64,000 nucleotides of DNA from Gammaproteobacteria bacterium (GTDB taxonomy: Bacteria; Pseudomonadota; Gammaproteobacteria; Pseudomonadales; Ketobacteraceae): the NCBI GenBank assembly GCA_013178375.1, contig JABLXQ010000013.1, positions 62,001-126,000 of the forward strand, written 5' to 3'. The notes beneath the pieces were generated by a model that saw only the letters and a program-made list of their open reading frames with translations, was not told where the DNA came from and ran no database searches. A program made the position numbers and the translations under genes. Shown here in pieces: positions 8,570-16,495 of the stretch (position 1 is its first letter; every line of letters begins with the position of its first letter).

Positions 8570-10074
8570 GTGAGCTTATTCCGTTTCCGACAAGCCCTGT
8601 GCAACTCGCAATCAGCCGTCTGACCGATGATCCCGGCGCAATATTTGAGCCTGCAATAGTAGAAGCTGTCCGCCAGATCAGGGCCGACAATCCAGCGGAA
8701 TACGCACGTATTCGGCAGAAGGTGAAGGAGTCAAAAACGGTTCAGCTGGCGGCTTTTGACGCGATCACGTCGCCGAGCAAGGGCGCGGACACTGCGAAAC
8801 CTGTCACCGAACTGTTCCCAGCAGTGGACCCGTGGCCCGACTCAGTAGACGGGTCTGCGCTGCTGAGTGAAATCACCGGCACCATCCGTCGCCACATCAT
8901 CGGCGAGCCGGAAACCATGCGTGCCGCCGCCCTATGGTGCGTCATGACGTGGCTGGTGGACGTGGTGCGCGTCTGCCCGATTGCGAATGTCACGGCTCCG
9001 GAAAAACGCTGCGGCAAGTCTGAGTTGCTTTCGATACTGGGCAGGCTGTCCAGCCGCCCGCTGCAGGTGTCTGGCGTATCACCGGCAGCGCTGTTCCGCT
9101 GCATCGAGCTTTGGAAGCCCACACTGCTGATTGATGAGGTGGACGCATTCCTTTCTGAAAACGAAGAAGCACGCGGAATATTGAACGCAGGCTTTACCCG
9201 CGACAGCGCGTTCATAATCAGATGCGTCGGTGACGACCACACACCTACGCCATTCAATATCTGGGGCGCCAAGGCGTTGTGCGGTATCGGCAAGATTCAG
9301 GACACGTTGGCAGATCGGAGCATCCCGCTACGCCTGCGCCGCAAGAAACCCGGCGAGACAGTGGAACGGCAAGGACATTCTGATCCCGCCATGTGGGAGC
9401 GATTGCGCCGCATGATTGCTCGATTTGCTGATGATGTGGCACCTGCGATTAAAGATGCACGCCCTTGCACCATTCAAGGGCTGAACGACCGCGCGAACGA
9501 CTGCTGGGAACCGCTGCTGGCGATTGCAGAAATTGCCGGGGGTGACTGGCCAAGGCAGGCCAGACAAGCCGCCATCACGCTGCACGGCATCGAGGAGGAT
9601 GCGCCCAGCATTGGCGCGGAACTGCTGCGCGACATCAAAGCCGTTTTCGATGACAAGAACACAAGCAAGGTATTCACCGCTGATTTGCTGGAAGCCCTGA
9701 CTTCCGACGATGAGCAACCGTGGGCAACCTGGAACAGAGGCAAACCGATCAGCCCCAGACAGCTGGCGTCGAAGTTGGCTGACTTCGGCATCAAGTCGAA
9801 ACAGATCAGGATCGGGAGCGTTACCGGCAAGAAAGGATTCGAGGCTGACGACTTCAAAGACGCTTGGGGGCGTTATCTTTCGCCGGCAACCCCTGAAAAA
9901 TGGTCTACACCGCTACAAGCCACGGACGGCGCGGGCTGTGGCGTTTTTCAATCGTCTACGCTCGATGATGCCGTAGAGGAACAAAAAACGCTGGAGGCCG
10001 CGGATTACGCGGCCTGTAGCAGTGTAGACGATAAAAGCCCCCCTTCCGCCGAAAAATGGGAGGACAGGGCATGA
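8566..10074 (+). CDS. DUF3631 family ATPase
   Basis: A 502-residue protein of the DUF3631 type found beside Toprim primases in satellites and islands. A Walker A-like segment APEKRCGKSELL lies near residue 142 and Walker B LLIDEVDAFL near 186; WGAKALCGIGKIQDTLADRSIPLRLRRK resembles sensor/arginine-finger parts of viral superfamily 3-like helicases. With the primase it likely forms the element's replication module. The Walker A Lys is kept although the preceding Gly pattern is unusual (EKRCGKS). The C-terminal 80 residues are low in conserved sequence. Overlaps its neighbours at both ends by 4 bp. Confidence 0.85.
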   Translation: MSELIPFPTSPVQLAISRLTDDPGAIFEPAIVEAVRQIRADNPAEYARIRQKVKESKTVQLAAFDAITSPSKGADTAKPVTELFPAVDPWPDSVDGSALLSEITGTIRRHIIGEPETMRAAALWCVMTWLVDVVRVCPIANVTAPEKRCGKSELLSILGRLSSRPLQVSGVSPAALFRCIELWKPTLLIDEVDAFLSENEEARGILNAGFTRDSAFIIRCVGDDHTPTPFNIWGAKALCGIGKIQDTLADRSIPLRLRRKKPGETVERQGHSDPAMWERLRRMIARFADDVAPAIKDARPCTIQGLNDRANDCWEPLLAIAEIAGGDWPRQARQAAITLHGIEEDAPSIGAELLRDIKAVFDDKNTSKVFTADLLEALTSDDEQPWATWNRGKPISPRQLASKLADFGIKSKQIRIGSVTGKKGFEADDFKDAWGRYLSPATPEKWSTPLQATDGAGCGVFQSSTLDDAVEEQKTLEAADYAACSSVDDKSPPSAEKWEDRA

Positions 10075-10385
10075 CAGTAGAAGTTGCCACCATCCTCGAA
10101 GCTGCCCGCCGCCACCAGATCACGCTGGAGGTGAGCGGCGACACCATCAAGATGCGGGCGCCCAAGAAACCGCCTGACGATCTGATCGAGCAGATCAAGA
10201 TACTCAAGCCCGCCATCATCCGCCTACTGACAATGCGCCGTTACTGCGCCTTCACTTTCGTGCTGGACGGCGGCAAGACAATAAACGCAATCCGGCCTGG
10301 CGGTTTCACGCTGAGTGAAATGCAGCACCATTTGAATGACAAGTATGGCGCTGACCGGGTTTCTGATTTGCGGGGGTGCGCATGA
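10071..10385 (+). CDS. small protein with TubC-N-like docking domain
   Basis: A 104-residue protein, start ATG overlapping the ATPase stop. Residues 5-55 (ILEAARRHQITLEVSGDTIKM and on to LIEQIKILKPAIIRLL) resemble the TubC N-terminal docking domain, which pairs proteins in polyketide/peptide assembly lines but also occurs in phage-borne primase neighbourhoods. Here it could link replication proteins. The last 45 residues have no known match. Family resemblance moderate; function unknown. Confidence 0.65.
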   Translation: MTVEVATILEAARRHQITLEVSGDTIKMRAPKKPPDDLIEQIKILKPAIIRLLTMRRYCAFTFVLDGGKTINAIRPGGFTLSEMQHHLNDKYGADRVSDLRGCA

Positions 10386-10798
10386 CTTTGGTTTCAATCG
10401 AGGCCGCCGCCGAAATTCTGCAAGAGAGGCCGGGCACCCTGCGCCGCTACTGCAAACAAGGTATGCCGCACCAGCCTGGTGGAAGAGGTCGCGGCAAAGC
10501 CTGCCTTGTCGACCTGCAAGTCTGTCGCGAGTGGATCAGTGCACCACCCGACACTCGCTTTGTGTTGGCGCTGGCTGACGATATACAGCGCACGCTGGCA
10601 GCGTCCATCTGGAAAAGCTGGGAACAGGCAACAAAACTCAACCGCCGTCGAGAGGCCGGAGTTTTTGCCGCAATTTGGTATCAATGCACCGGTGACGTAT
10701 TGGATCACCTTCGCATGTTGAACCGCGAAACGCCGGACGTTAGCGAACCATATCCTCCCGAAATTACGGAACTGCTTAAAATCGCATGCGGCAATTGA
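10382..10798 (+). CDS. Nu1-like terminase small subunit / DNA-packaging recognition protein
   Basis: A 138-residue protein. The first 55 residues follow the lambda gpNu1 pattern: a winged-helix HTH (IEAAAEILQERPGTLRRYCK), then QGMPHQPGGRGRGKA and a strand-helix end (VDLQVCREWI). In phages this domain binds the packaging site and recruits the large terminase; satellites use their own small subunit to redirect helper packaging. No large terminase gene is seen here, which fits that idea. ATG at 10382 overlaps the previous stop by 4 bp; a GTG six bases upstream is possible. Confidence 0.65.
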   Translation: MTLVSIEAAAEILQERPGTLRRYCKQGMPHQPGGRGRGKACLVDLQVCREWISAPPDTRFVLALADDIQRTLAASIWKSWEQATKLNRRREAGVFAAIWYQCTGDVLDHLRMLNRETPDVSEPYPPEITELLKIACGN

Positions 10799-10848
10799 TT
10801 TTAGGCTTGATTTGGTATGGTTAGACAATCACACCAGAGGAAAAAAAT

Positions 10849-11085
10849 ATGAACGAACCATTGCTATACGCAGCAATTTGTCGAGCCGAAAACGCACTGG
10901 CGATGGCCCGCCAGCTCATTGGTGGCGATAAGCTTGTCCAGGAAAAGGATTCTGGCAACAACTCGAAATCAACTTGCGCTGCCCATGATTCCACGGCCAC
11001 GACGGCGCAACAGAAGGCAGATAGCTGCGTATTTGTCGCTCCGGGGGCTGCTGGTGAGGCTTCCTGCGCAGTGATCGCGGGGTGA
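10849..11085 (+). CDS. hypothetical small protein
   Basis: A 78-residue protein with a helical start (LLYAAICRAENALAMARQLI) and a loose, Ala/Thr-rich rest. AGAGGAAA lies seven bases before the ATG, a good ribosome site, and the protease gene starts 3 bp after its stop. A TTAGGCTTGATTTGGTATGGT stretch upstream may hold a promoter. No family recognised; the position before the prohead protease could suit a small capsid-related factor, but that is a guess. Confidence 0.55.
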   Translation: MNEPLLYAAICRAENALAMARQLIGGDKLVQEKDSGNNSKSTCAAHDSTATTAQQKADSCVFVAPGAAGEASCAVIAG

Positions 11086-11088
11086 TTC

Positions 11089-11667
11089 ATGACAGCTCTC
11101 AAGCGCGCAAACATCAAAGTCACCGGAGTTGAAAAATTTGTTAGTGCCGGATCTCGCAAAATTCGCGGTACCGCAACAACTGGCTCCCTCGATCTGGTCG
11201 GCGACATCGTGGCCCCTGAAGGAGGAAAATGGAAATTACCTCTCAGCCTCCTGTGGCAGCACGACCCTGGAAGCCCGATAGGCTGGGTTCGATCTATAAA
11301 TCGTTCAGGTAATGGTCTGACTATCGAGGCGGAGATTGCTTCAGGTCTTGGAAAGTGCGATGAGGCTTGGTCAATGATCGACGCAGGCTTAGTCAATGGT
11401 TTTTCTATCGGCTTTGTCGTAAATAAACATGAACCACTGCCAGGTGGCGGACGAAAGTACACAGACTGGACGCTGACGGAAATTTCTGTGGTAACGATTC
11501 CTTGCAACCAGGATGCAAGGATACAAAGGCATGTCGGATCAGTTCGCTTGATTCGCCCCAGTAATGCAATTCGCCTGGTTCGCCCCAGCGTAGAGCGTCA
11601 CGTCGGAGCGGTCCGCCTGGTTCGCCCCAGCAACGCAATCCCACTTTCTAAAACGAGGAAATCGTGA
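11089..11667 (+). CDS. HK97-family prohead protease with unusual repeated C-terminal tail
   Basis: A 192-residue protease. The family core runs from residue 10 to about 145: RGTATTGSLDLVGDIV, LLWQHDP with candidate catalytic His58, IGWV, NGFSIGF with candidate Ser106, and LTEISVVTIPCNQDA with Glu131. In HK97-type phages this enzyme cleaves scaffold or capsid delta domains inside the prohead. After residue 146 the tail has two 23-residue repeats built on RHVG.VRLxRPSNAI. No major capsid gene is present in the element, so the substrate would have to come from a helper phage. The next gene overlaps by one base. Confidence 0.88.
   Translation: MTALKRANIKVTGVEKFVSAGSRKIRGTATTGSLDLVGDIVAPEGGKWKLPLSLLWQHDPGSPIGWVRSINRSGNGLTIEAEIASGLGKCDEAWSMIDAGLVNGFSIGFVVNKHEPLPGGGRKYTDWTLTEISVVTIPCNQDARIQRHVGSVRLIRPSNAIRLVRPSVERHVGAVRLVRPSNAIPLSKTRKS
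11527..11640 (+). repeat. 69-bp tandem repeat inside the prohead protease gene
   Basis: Two copies in frame, starting at 11527 and 11596 (spacing 69 bp, 23 codons), the second incomplete. Within each, the short element GTTCGCCCCAGC or a close form recurs, coding VRPS. The repeat explains the basic protein tail R-H-V-G-x-V-R-L-x-R-P-S. Confidence 0.75.
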
Positions 11668-12206
11668 TGAACACAAACGAACAAAAAAAATCATCATCCG
11701 ACAAACCTCACATTTATGTGCCAAGCATCGATGTGGTCAGAGACTTTGAGAGCGCACGAAAATGTCTTCCTGGTTTGCCGGTATCGCCTGAGCGTTCTTA
11801 CAAGCTTGGCAAGCATTGGCAGATGTGCAACGAAGACGGAGGGCTTATCGGGATTGTGCCGCCGATTCCGGCTACCAATCGAGCATCAGAACCAACCAAA
11901 TCAACTGCTAAAAGTCACGCTTCCAACGCGGTTACGATGAAGGGCCTTGAAGCCTTTGGTGAAGAATTTGCAAAAGCTGTTGGCAAGGCAATCGTCAACG
12001 CAATCAATCCACTGAAGGAGCGAATTTCGGAGCTGGAAAGTCGGCAGGGCGGCATGAAATTTATGGGCGAATTTCAGGACGCGCTGAGCTATCCGGTCGG
12101 CGCCGTCGTGAAATATGGCGGTGCTTTGTATTGCGCTGTTCGTGACATTCAAGCAGACAAATCACTTCCCGGTCGGCATGGCGCTGGCTGGACAAAAATG
12201 AGCTGA
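11667..12206 (+). CDS. phage-type protein with C-terminal carbohydrate-binding-like module
   Basis: A 179-residue protein. The last 45 residues (GEFQDALSYPVGAVVKYGGALYCAVRDIQ and then GWTKM) match the small beta module seen at the C-terminus of many phage structural proteins and chitinases (ChtBD3-like). A preceding segment (about 95-130) is predicted coiled coil (EEFAKAVGKAIVNAINPLKERISELES), which suggests an oligomeric structural part. The N-terminal 60 residues are unknown. The ATG at 11667 overlaps the protease stop (TGATG); a GTG one codon earlier is possible. Likely a virion decoration or adhesion protein, by inference. Confidence 0.6.
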   Translation: MNTNEQKKSSSDKPHIYVPSIDVVRDFESARKCLPGLPVSPERSYKLGKHWQMCNEDGGLIGIVPPIPATNRASEPTKSTAKSHASNAVTMKGLEAFGEEFAKAVGKAIVNAINPLKERISELESRQGGMKFMGEFQDALSYPVGAVVKYGGALYCAVRDIQADKSLPGRHGAGWTKMS

Positions 12207-12222
12207 CCTGGAGACGCACATC

Positions 12223-12432
12223 ATGCGCGTTCACAACCCCGAAAAAATGGCGCTGCTGATCTTTCTGGTCGCGCTCAAAGGTTACCAGTTGAAAACCGAA
12301 AATGATTTGCTGATCCCCTGCGATGGCGAGCGCGAATTGTTCGTCACCGATTGCGCTGATGAAGCGCTGACGTTTGTGCGTGAGATGCCGTTTCGCTGGC
12401 AGTTGAGCGAGGAAGCCACCGATAGAACTTGA
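12223..12432 (+). CDS. small protein, member of a three-gene tandem family (1)
   Basis: A 69-residue protein. A predicted strand-strand-strand-helix pattern ends in LFVTDCADEALTFVREMPF, which lines up with the ends of the next two small proteins. GGAG lies 11 bases before the ATG. Function unknown. Confidence 0.55.
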   Translation: MRVHNPEKMALLIFLVALKGYQLKTENDLLIPCDGERELFVTDCADEALTFVREMPFRWQLSEEATDRT

Positions 12433-12499
12433 CGAACTCTTTCAGCCCCATGAACGCGACGACGAACACGACGACGCAACAGAGCTTTGAGGTGGCAAC

Positions 12500-12712
12500 A
12501 TGAATTACTTGACCAGATCAATGACCGCTGGCGCAACACTTGGACCGCGAGAAGATGACCCCGGCTATGCCCGTGACCTTGCCGCCCAAGTCCGTGTGGC
12601 AGTGCACAAGCGTGGCAGCCAGTGGACCGTTGAGCGCAAAGGCAAGGCGATCCACGCGACCGACAGCGTGCGCGGCGTGGTGACGTTCCTGCGCGGTCTG
12701 CTGGAGCAGTAG
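12500..12712 (+). CDS. small protein, member of a three-gene tandem family (2)
   Basis: A 70-residue protein with a predicted compact strand/helix core, HKRGSQWTVERKGKAIHATD followed by SVRGVVTFLRGLL. It resembles the proteins encoded at 12223 and 12717 in length and in the final x-T-x-x-V-R/A-x-x-x-x-F-L/V-R helix. GAGGTGG precedes the ATG. Function unknown. Confidence 0.58.
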   Translation: MNYLTRSMTAGATLGPREDDPGYARDLAAQVRVAVHKRGSQWTVERKGKAIHATDSVRGVVTFLRGLLEQ

Positions 12713-12716
12713 GCCG

Positions 12717-12905
12717 GTGTATGACTTTCCCAGTGACAAGCCAGCCCGACCGATCGACACACTGCGCACCCAGGCCGAACAGCTTGGGCTGCGCATCATC
12801 GAGACCGGCGGCAAGTATCTGGTCAGTCGCCCGGGTGAAGTGATCTACAGGACTGGAACAGTGCGCGATCTGCAATTGTTCCTGAAGATGCGTGCAGAGC
12901 TGTGA
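12717..12905 (+). CDS. small protein, member of a three-gene tandem family (3)
   Basis: A 62-residue protein from a GTG start 4 bp after the previous stop. ETGGKYLVSRPGEVIYRTG then TVRDLQLFLKMR repeats the pattern of the two genes before it. The TAGGCCGGTG context gives a weak ribosome site, so coupling to the upstream gene is likely. Function unknown. Confidence 0.5.
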   Translation: MYDFPSDKPARPIDTLRTQAEQLGLRIIETGGKYLVSRPGEVIYRTGTVRDLQLFLKMRAEL

Positions 12906-13008
12906 CCTGGGCGGGATATCGCCATATCGGGGACAGTTCATGTGGAAACCGCACCCGACCTACTTTTTTCACGTCCGCAATTCGAAAGACGACCCGCTGC
13001 GGCGAGCC

Positions 13009-13034
13009 GTGGCCCAGGGGGGGGCGCTGGCCAC
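13009..13034. other. hairpin with G8-containing loop
   Basis: GTGGCC (13009-13014) and GGCCAC (13029-13034) form an inverted repeat, extended by AG/CT with one bulged C, around a loop holding eight consecutive G. It lies in the 203-bp gene-free stretch 12906-13108, just before a terminase-small-subunit-like gene. A packaging site or other recognition element is possible; no T run, so not a usual terminator. Confidence 0.35.
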
Positions 13035-13108
13035 AAAGCGACCAAGCGCCCCGAGTAAACCCCACACCCTCTCATTCGCGGATTGCAGCTGATTTTCGAG
13101 GTATTCAA

Positions 13109-13447
13109 ATGGCAGGAAAAAGAGGCAAAAGCGGCGGCGCCCGACCTGGCGCTGGACGGCCGCCAAAACAACGCGAACCCACCGGCACCCAGTACGAGAC
13201 CGCCGAGGGATACTTGCAGGCCGTGGTTGCCGGTACTGAGCCACCAGACCCTGTTCGCGTTCAGGCCGCAAAATCCCTGATGGCGTATCAACAGCCCAAG
13301 CAACGCGCCAAGCCAGTGAGCAAAACGCCCACCCAATTGCACAACCAGAGCGAGACGAAAGCCGAAGCCGCCGCGCAAGCTGAATGGCGCGCCAAGGCCG
13401 ACGAAATCAGAAAACGCCACGCGGAGAAACAGAATGGCAACAGTTAA
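13109..13447 (+). CDS. terminase-small-subunit-like protein (GRPPK type)
   Basis: A 112-residue protein beginning MAGKRGKSGGARPGAGRPPK, the basic leader seen on many phage terminase small subunits. DPVRVQAAKSLMAYQQPKQR matches the helix in which those proteins carry R-x-x-A-A-K-x-L-x-x-Y-x-x-P-K. The rest is charged and helical. It is shorter than usual family members (140-190), so it may be a reduced form or a different basic DNA-binding protein. GAGG precedes the ATG. Overlaps the next gene by 14 bp. Confidence 0.55.
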   Translation: MAGKRGKSGGARPGAGRPPKQREPTGTQYETAEGYLQAVVAGTEPPDPVRVQAAKSLMAYQQPKQRAKPVSKTPTQLHNQSETKAEAAAQAEWRAKADEIRKRHAEKQNGNS

Positions 13448-13658
13448 CGTCAGAACCCTGCCCCCCAGTTACTTGAAGATCACGCCCCTTTACCGCCCCA
13501 GGCCTGGTCCTATTTTTTTGAATGGCGACCCGACACCTGAGGATGTCGAGCTGGCGCGGGAATTGTTCATGGCCTTGGATGTGGAAAGTCAGCGTTGGTA
13601 CCGCGGCTACGACTGCTTTGTCGATCTGATGCCGGCACCAGCCGACACAAAACCCTAA
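13434..13658 (+). CDS. hypothetical small protein before the tape measure gene
   Basis: A 74-residue protein with proline-rich start (LPPSYLKITPLYRPRPGPIF) and a helical part TPEDVELARELFMALDVESQRWY. Starts within the previous gene. Its position directly before the tape measure gene is where phages keep tail assembly chaperones, but no such family signature is visible and no slippery frameshift site was noticed. Confidence 0.5.
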   Translation: MATVNVRTLPPSYLKITPLYRPRPGPIFLNGDPTPEDVELARELFMALDVESQRWYRGYDCFVDLMPAPADTKP

Positions 13659-13678
13659 TCAACTGAAGGAAATTTCTC

Positions 13679-15994
13679 ATGTCACGTAGTTTGGGCACCT
13701 TGACTTTGGATTTGGCCGTTCGTCTCGGCTCGTTCGTCAGCGGCATGGACAAAGCCGAGCGCAGTTCGGCGAAGTGGAAAAAGCAGGTTGAAAAGGACTT
13801 GAAAACCATCGCCACCACCACCGGCGCCGCCGGCATCGCAGTTACTGCAGGACTGGCTGCCATGACGGCAGCAACTGTGAAGCAGGCCAGCGAAATCAGC
13901 CGGTTTGCAGCACTTTCAAATGAATCAACCGACGATTTCCAGCGCCACGCGGCGGGAGCGAAAGCCGTTGGCGTCGAACAGGACAAACTCGCCGATATTT
14001 TCAAGGATGCCAATGAAAAGTTGGGCGAATTCATCGGGACCGGTGGCGGCCCGTTGACTGACTTTTTCGAGAACATCGCGCCGAAGGTCGGCGTTACCGC
14101 TGACCAGTTCGCCAAGCTGTCGGGGCCGGACGCTCTCGGCCTGTACGTGTCCAGTCTTGAAAAAGCGGGCGCCAGTCAAAAGGAAATGACGTTTTACATG
14201 GAGGCCATCGCGTCGGATGCGACGCTGCTGCTGCCCCTGCTGAAAAACAACTCCGCCGGATTCCAGGAGCTCGGCGATGCTGCAGCTGATGCCGGCGCCA
14301 TCATGGATGAGTCGACCATCAGGGCTGCAAACGAGCTGGCCGCCGCCTCGATCCTGGCAGACCAGGCCCTGGACGGCATGAGCAACCAAATCATGAAGGC
14401 GTTGCTGCCCACGCTGTCGGATCTTGCCGGCGAAATGCTGAATGTGTCTGCAAATACCGCCATCGCGGAAGAGGCCGGCCGGACACTTGCCGGTGTCATC
14501 AAGGGCATCGCTGCCACGGCATTTGGCGCCTATTCGGCGTTCCAGCTGGTCGGCAAGAGCGTTGGCGCGCTGGCGGCGGCATTCGGTGCGGCCGGCGTTG
14601 AGGCGAGTGATTTGCTGCTGGGGTCGCTGGCCGGTCCAGTCATTGCGGCGAAGGTGGCCAAAAACATGGACGCCTTCAAGGGCGCGCTGGATATTGGTTT
14701 TCAGGATGTCGGCAAGAGCGTGGAGGATTACGCCAGCGTCCTGGATGGCATCTGGGCTGCAGGATCAGACAGCGAAGGCGCGGCGGCCCAGCGCATCAAG
14801 CAGATTGCAACCATGCTCGACGAGGCCCGCCAGGCCAGCGCGTCGGCTGGCGCCGGCATCGTTGGAGACGAAGAGGCAAAAACCACGGCATCCAAGAAAA
14901 CCACTGATGCCGTCCTGGAGCAGCTAAGCGCCATGGAGCGGGCCGCCACTGTTTGGGGCATGTCGGCAAATGAAGCGGAGCTGTACGACCTGAAGATGAA
15001 AGGCGCCAACGCAACCCAGGTGGCCTATGCGCGTTCGTTGCTGTCGTCGGTTGACGCGCTCGACCAGCAAAAGCTGGCGCAGGAAAAATACAAGGATCTG
15101 TTGGAAGAACTGCGCACCGACGAAGAGAGGTTGACCGACCAGGTGCGCGAACGGTTGAAGACCTTGGATTCCACGCCCGACATAGGACCTGCCGAGCGGT
15201 CTGATGTTGCCGGCAGGATTGCGGATTTGGCCACTGTTGAAGCGCCGCGGTACGAAGGATTGGCGCCGGAAATCGGCGGCCAGTTCAGCGAGTTGGGCCG
15301 GGTGGATGACGCCCAGCAAGAGCTGGAAAAATGGTATGAAACGCAAATGGGAATGCTCGAAACCTTCAGGGCAAAACGCGCCGACCTGAACGCCACTTGG
15401 GACGAGGAAGAACTCAAACTTAAACAGCAGCACCAGGACGAGCTGACGCGAATCGAGACGGCCCGCAACATGCTGGCGCTGAGCAGCACCGAATCCATGT
15501 TCGGCAGCCTGGCCGACATTGCAAAAACAGCTGCAGGCGAAAATTCAGCGGCCTACAAGGCAATGTTCGCCCTTGAGAAGACGGCGGCGATTGCCCGCTC
15601 CGCCATCGCCATCCAAACCGGTATCGCAATGGCTGCAGCAAATCCGTTTCCGGCCAACCTTGCTGCCATGGCTTCGGTGGCTGCCGCCACTGCCAGCATC
15701 ATGGGTAACATCCAGTCCATTGGTATGGCTCACGACGGTATGGACTCCATCCCCAAGACCGGCACCTGGCTGCTGGAGAAGGGCGAGCGGGTCACCACTG
15801 AAAAAACCAGCGCCAAGCTGGATCGCACGCTTGATGAAATCCGGGGCGGCCGGGGCGCAGGCGGACCGGTGGGCAGGGGCATCACGCAGAATCTCAACAT
15901 CAACACCCCCAACGCCGACAGCTTCCGCAGGAGCGAGGCGCAGATAATGCGACGACTCGCCCAGAAGCTCGCCAGCGCCCAGCGCTACACCTGA
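13679..15994 (+). CDS. phage tail tape measure protein
   Basis: A 771-residue protein with the family layout: N-terminal SLGTLTLDLAVRLGSFVSGMDKAE, long Ala-rich helices, hydrophobic segments near residues 40-62, 250-320 and 620-690, a coiled-coil middle (430-600) and a C-terminal part with AHDGMDSIPKTGTWLLEKGERV, typical of lambda-like tape measure proteins. These set siphophage tail length and enter the cell envelope with the DNA. No other tail gene is found nearby, so it would have to work with a helper phage tail or be a remnant; the frame is intact. AAGGAAA precedes the ATG, and a terminator follows. Confidence 0.88.
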   Translation: MSRSLGTLTLDLAVRLGSFVSGMDKAERSSAKWKKQVEKDLKTIATTTGAAGIAVTAGLAAMTAATVKQASEISRFAALSNESTDDFQRHAAGAKAVGVEQDKLADIFKDANEKLGEFIGTGGGPLTDFFENIAPKVGVTADQFAKLSGPDALGLYVSSLEKAGASQKEMTFYMEAIASDATLLLPLLKNNSAGFQELGDAAADAGAIMDESTIRAANELAAASILADQALDGMSNQIMKALLPTLSDLAGEMLNVSANTAIAEEAGRTLAGVIKGIAATAFGAYSAFQLVGKSVGALAAAFGAAGVEASDLLLGSLAGPVIAAKVAKNMDAFKGALDIGFQDVGKSVEDYASVLDGIWAAGSDSEGAAAQRIKQIATMLDEARQASASAGAGIVGDEEAKTTASKKTTDAVLEQLSAMERAATVWGMSANEAELYDLKMKGANATQVAYARSLLSSVDALDQQKLAQEKYKDLLEELRTDEERLTDQVRERLKTLDSTPDIGPAERSDVAGRIADLATVEAPRYEGLAPEIGGQFSELGRVDDAQQELEKWYETQMGMLETFRAKRADLNATWDEEELKLKQQHQDELTRIETARNMLALSSTESMFGSLADIAKTAAGENSAAYKAMFALEKTAAIARSAIAIQTGIAMAAANPFPANLAAMASVAAATASIMGNIQSIGMAHDGMDSIPKTGTWLLEKGERVTTEKTSAKLDRTLDEIRGGRGAGGPVGRGITQNLNINTPNADSFRRSEAQIMRRLAQKLASAQRYT

Positions 15995-16015
15995 GGCCGC
16001 GTGCTGACCACCCCG

Positions 16016-16039
16016 AACCCGGCCCCGGCCGGGTTTTTT
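16016..16039 (+). terminator. rho-independent terminator after the tape measure gene
   Basis: AACCCGGCC and GGCCGGGTT form a 9-bp stem around a 2-base CC spacer (effective loop larger), followed by a run of T. It ends the long gene run from the primase to the tape measure gene. Confidence 0.88.
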
Positions 16040-16495
16040 GTGCCTGCGCATCCGGCGGCCTTATGGCGTCATATTCCATATTGATATATGTGTGTTTCTG
16101 CTGTGACCGTTATTTGCATAGTCGCATAAATTACGGCAATTGTTGGATTTCTGTACACATTAAACTTGTCAATTGGCGGTATTAAGCAATATTCGTGCTG
16201 AGAATATTATGGAATAAGTCGATCGGCACCCCCGCCCCGAGCACCACCTTTGACAACAGGCCCACGGTGCGCCATATTTGGCCCCAGGTGCTGAACACAC
16301 CTATACAACAAAGAGCGGATACCGCACCCGTCAGACATTGCGGTTTTTTTGCGTCCATAGTTTTTGCTATGGCCGGGTAGTGCGCAGCCATACAACACCC
16401 GAAAGGGGAAAACTGCGGGCGGACTCTTTGCCGTGTTCAAGTACCTGGCCACCCTTTACCGGGTGAAATCGAACGAAACAAAGAGGCACCAAACC
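16040..16495. other. gene-free stretch, AT-rich, between two element operons
   Basis: About 456 bases without a convincing gene. The part 16070-16210 is AT-rich with several TATA-like boxes and probably holds the promoter of the following operon. A hairpin with T run lies at 16322-16350. Short open frames here lack ribosome sites and family sequence. Confidence 0.5.
16322..16350 (+). terminator. possible terminator or attenuator
   Basis: CCGCA (16322-16326) pairs with TGCGG (16339-16343), followed by seven T. The stem is only 5 bp with a 12-base loop, so it may be weak; it lies about 146 bases before the next gene and could attenuate that operon. Confidence 0.4.

Noticed and set aside
12892-13092. 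Open frame of 66 codons across the gap before the small terminase-like gene
   Set aside because: It overlaps the end of the previous small gene, has no ribosome site, and runs through the G8 hairpin; more likely non-coding.
13434-13679. Tail assembly chaperone with programmed frameshift before the tape measure gene
   Set aside because: The 74-residue protein has no chaperone signature and no slippery heptamer was seen at its end.
16195-16466. Short open frames in the AT-rich gap after the tape measure gene
   Set aside because: No ribosome sites or family sequence; one frame passes through a hairpin with T run.
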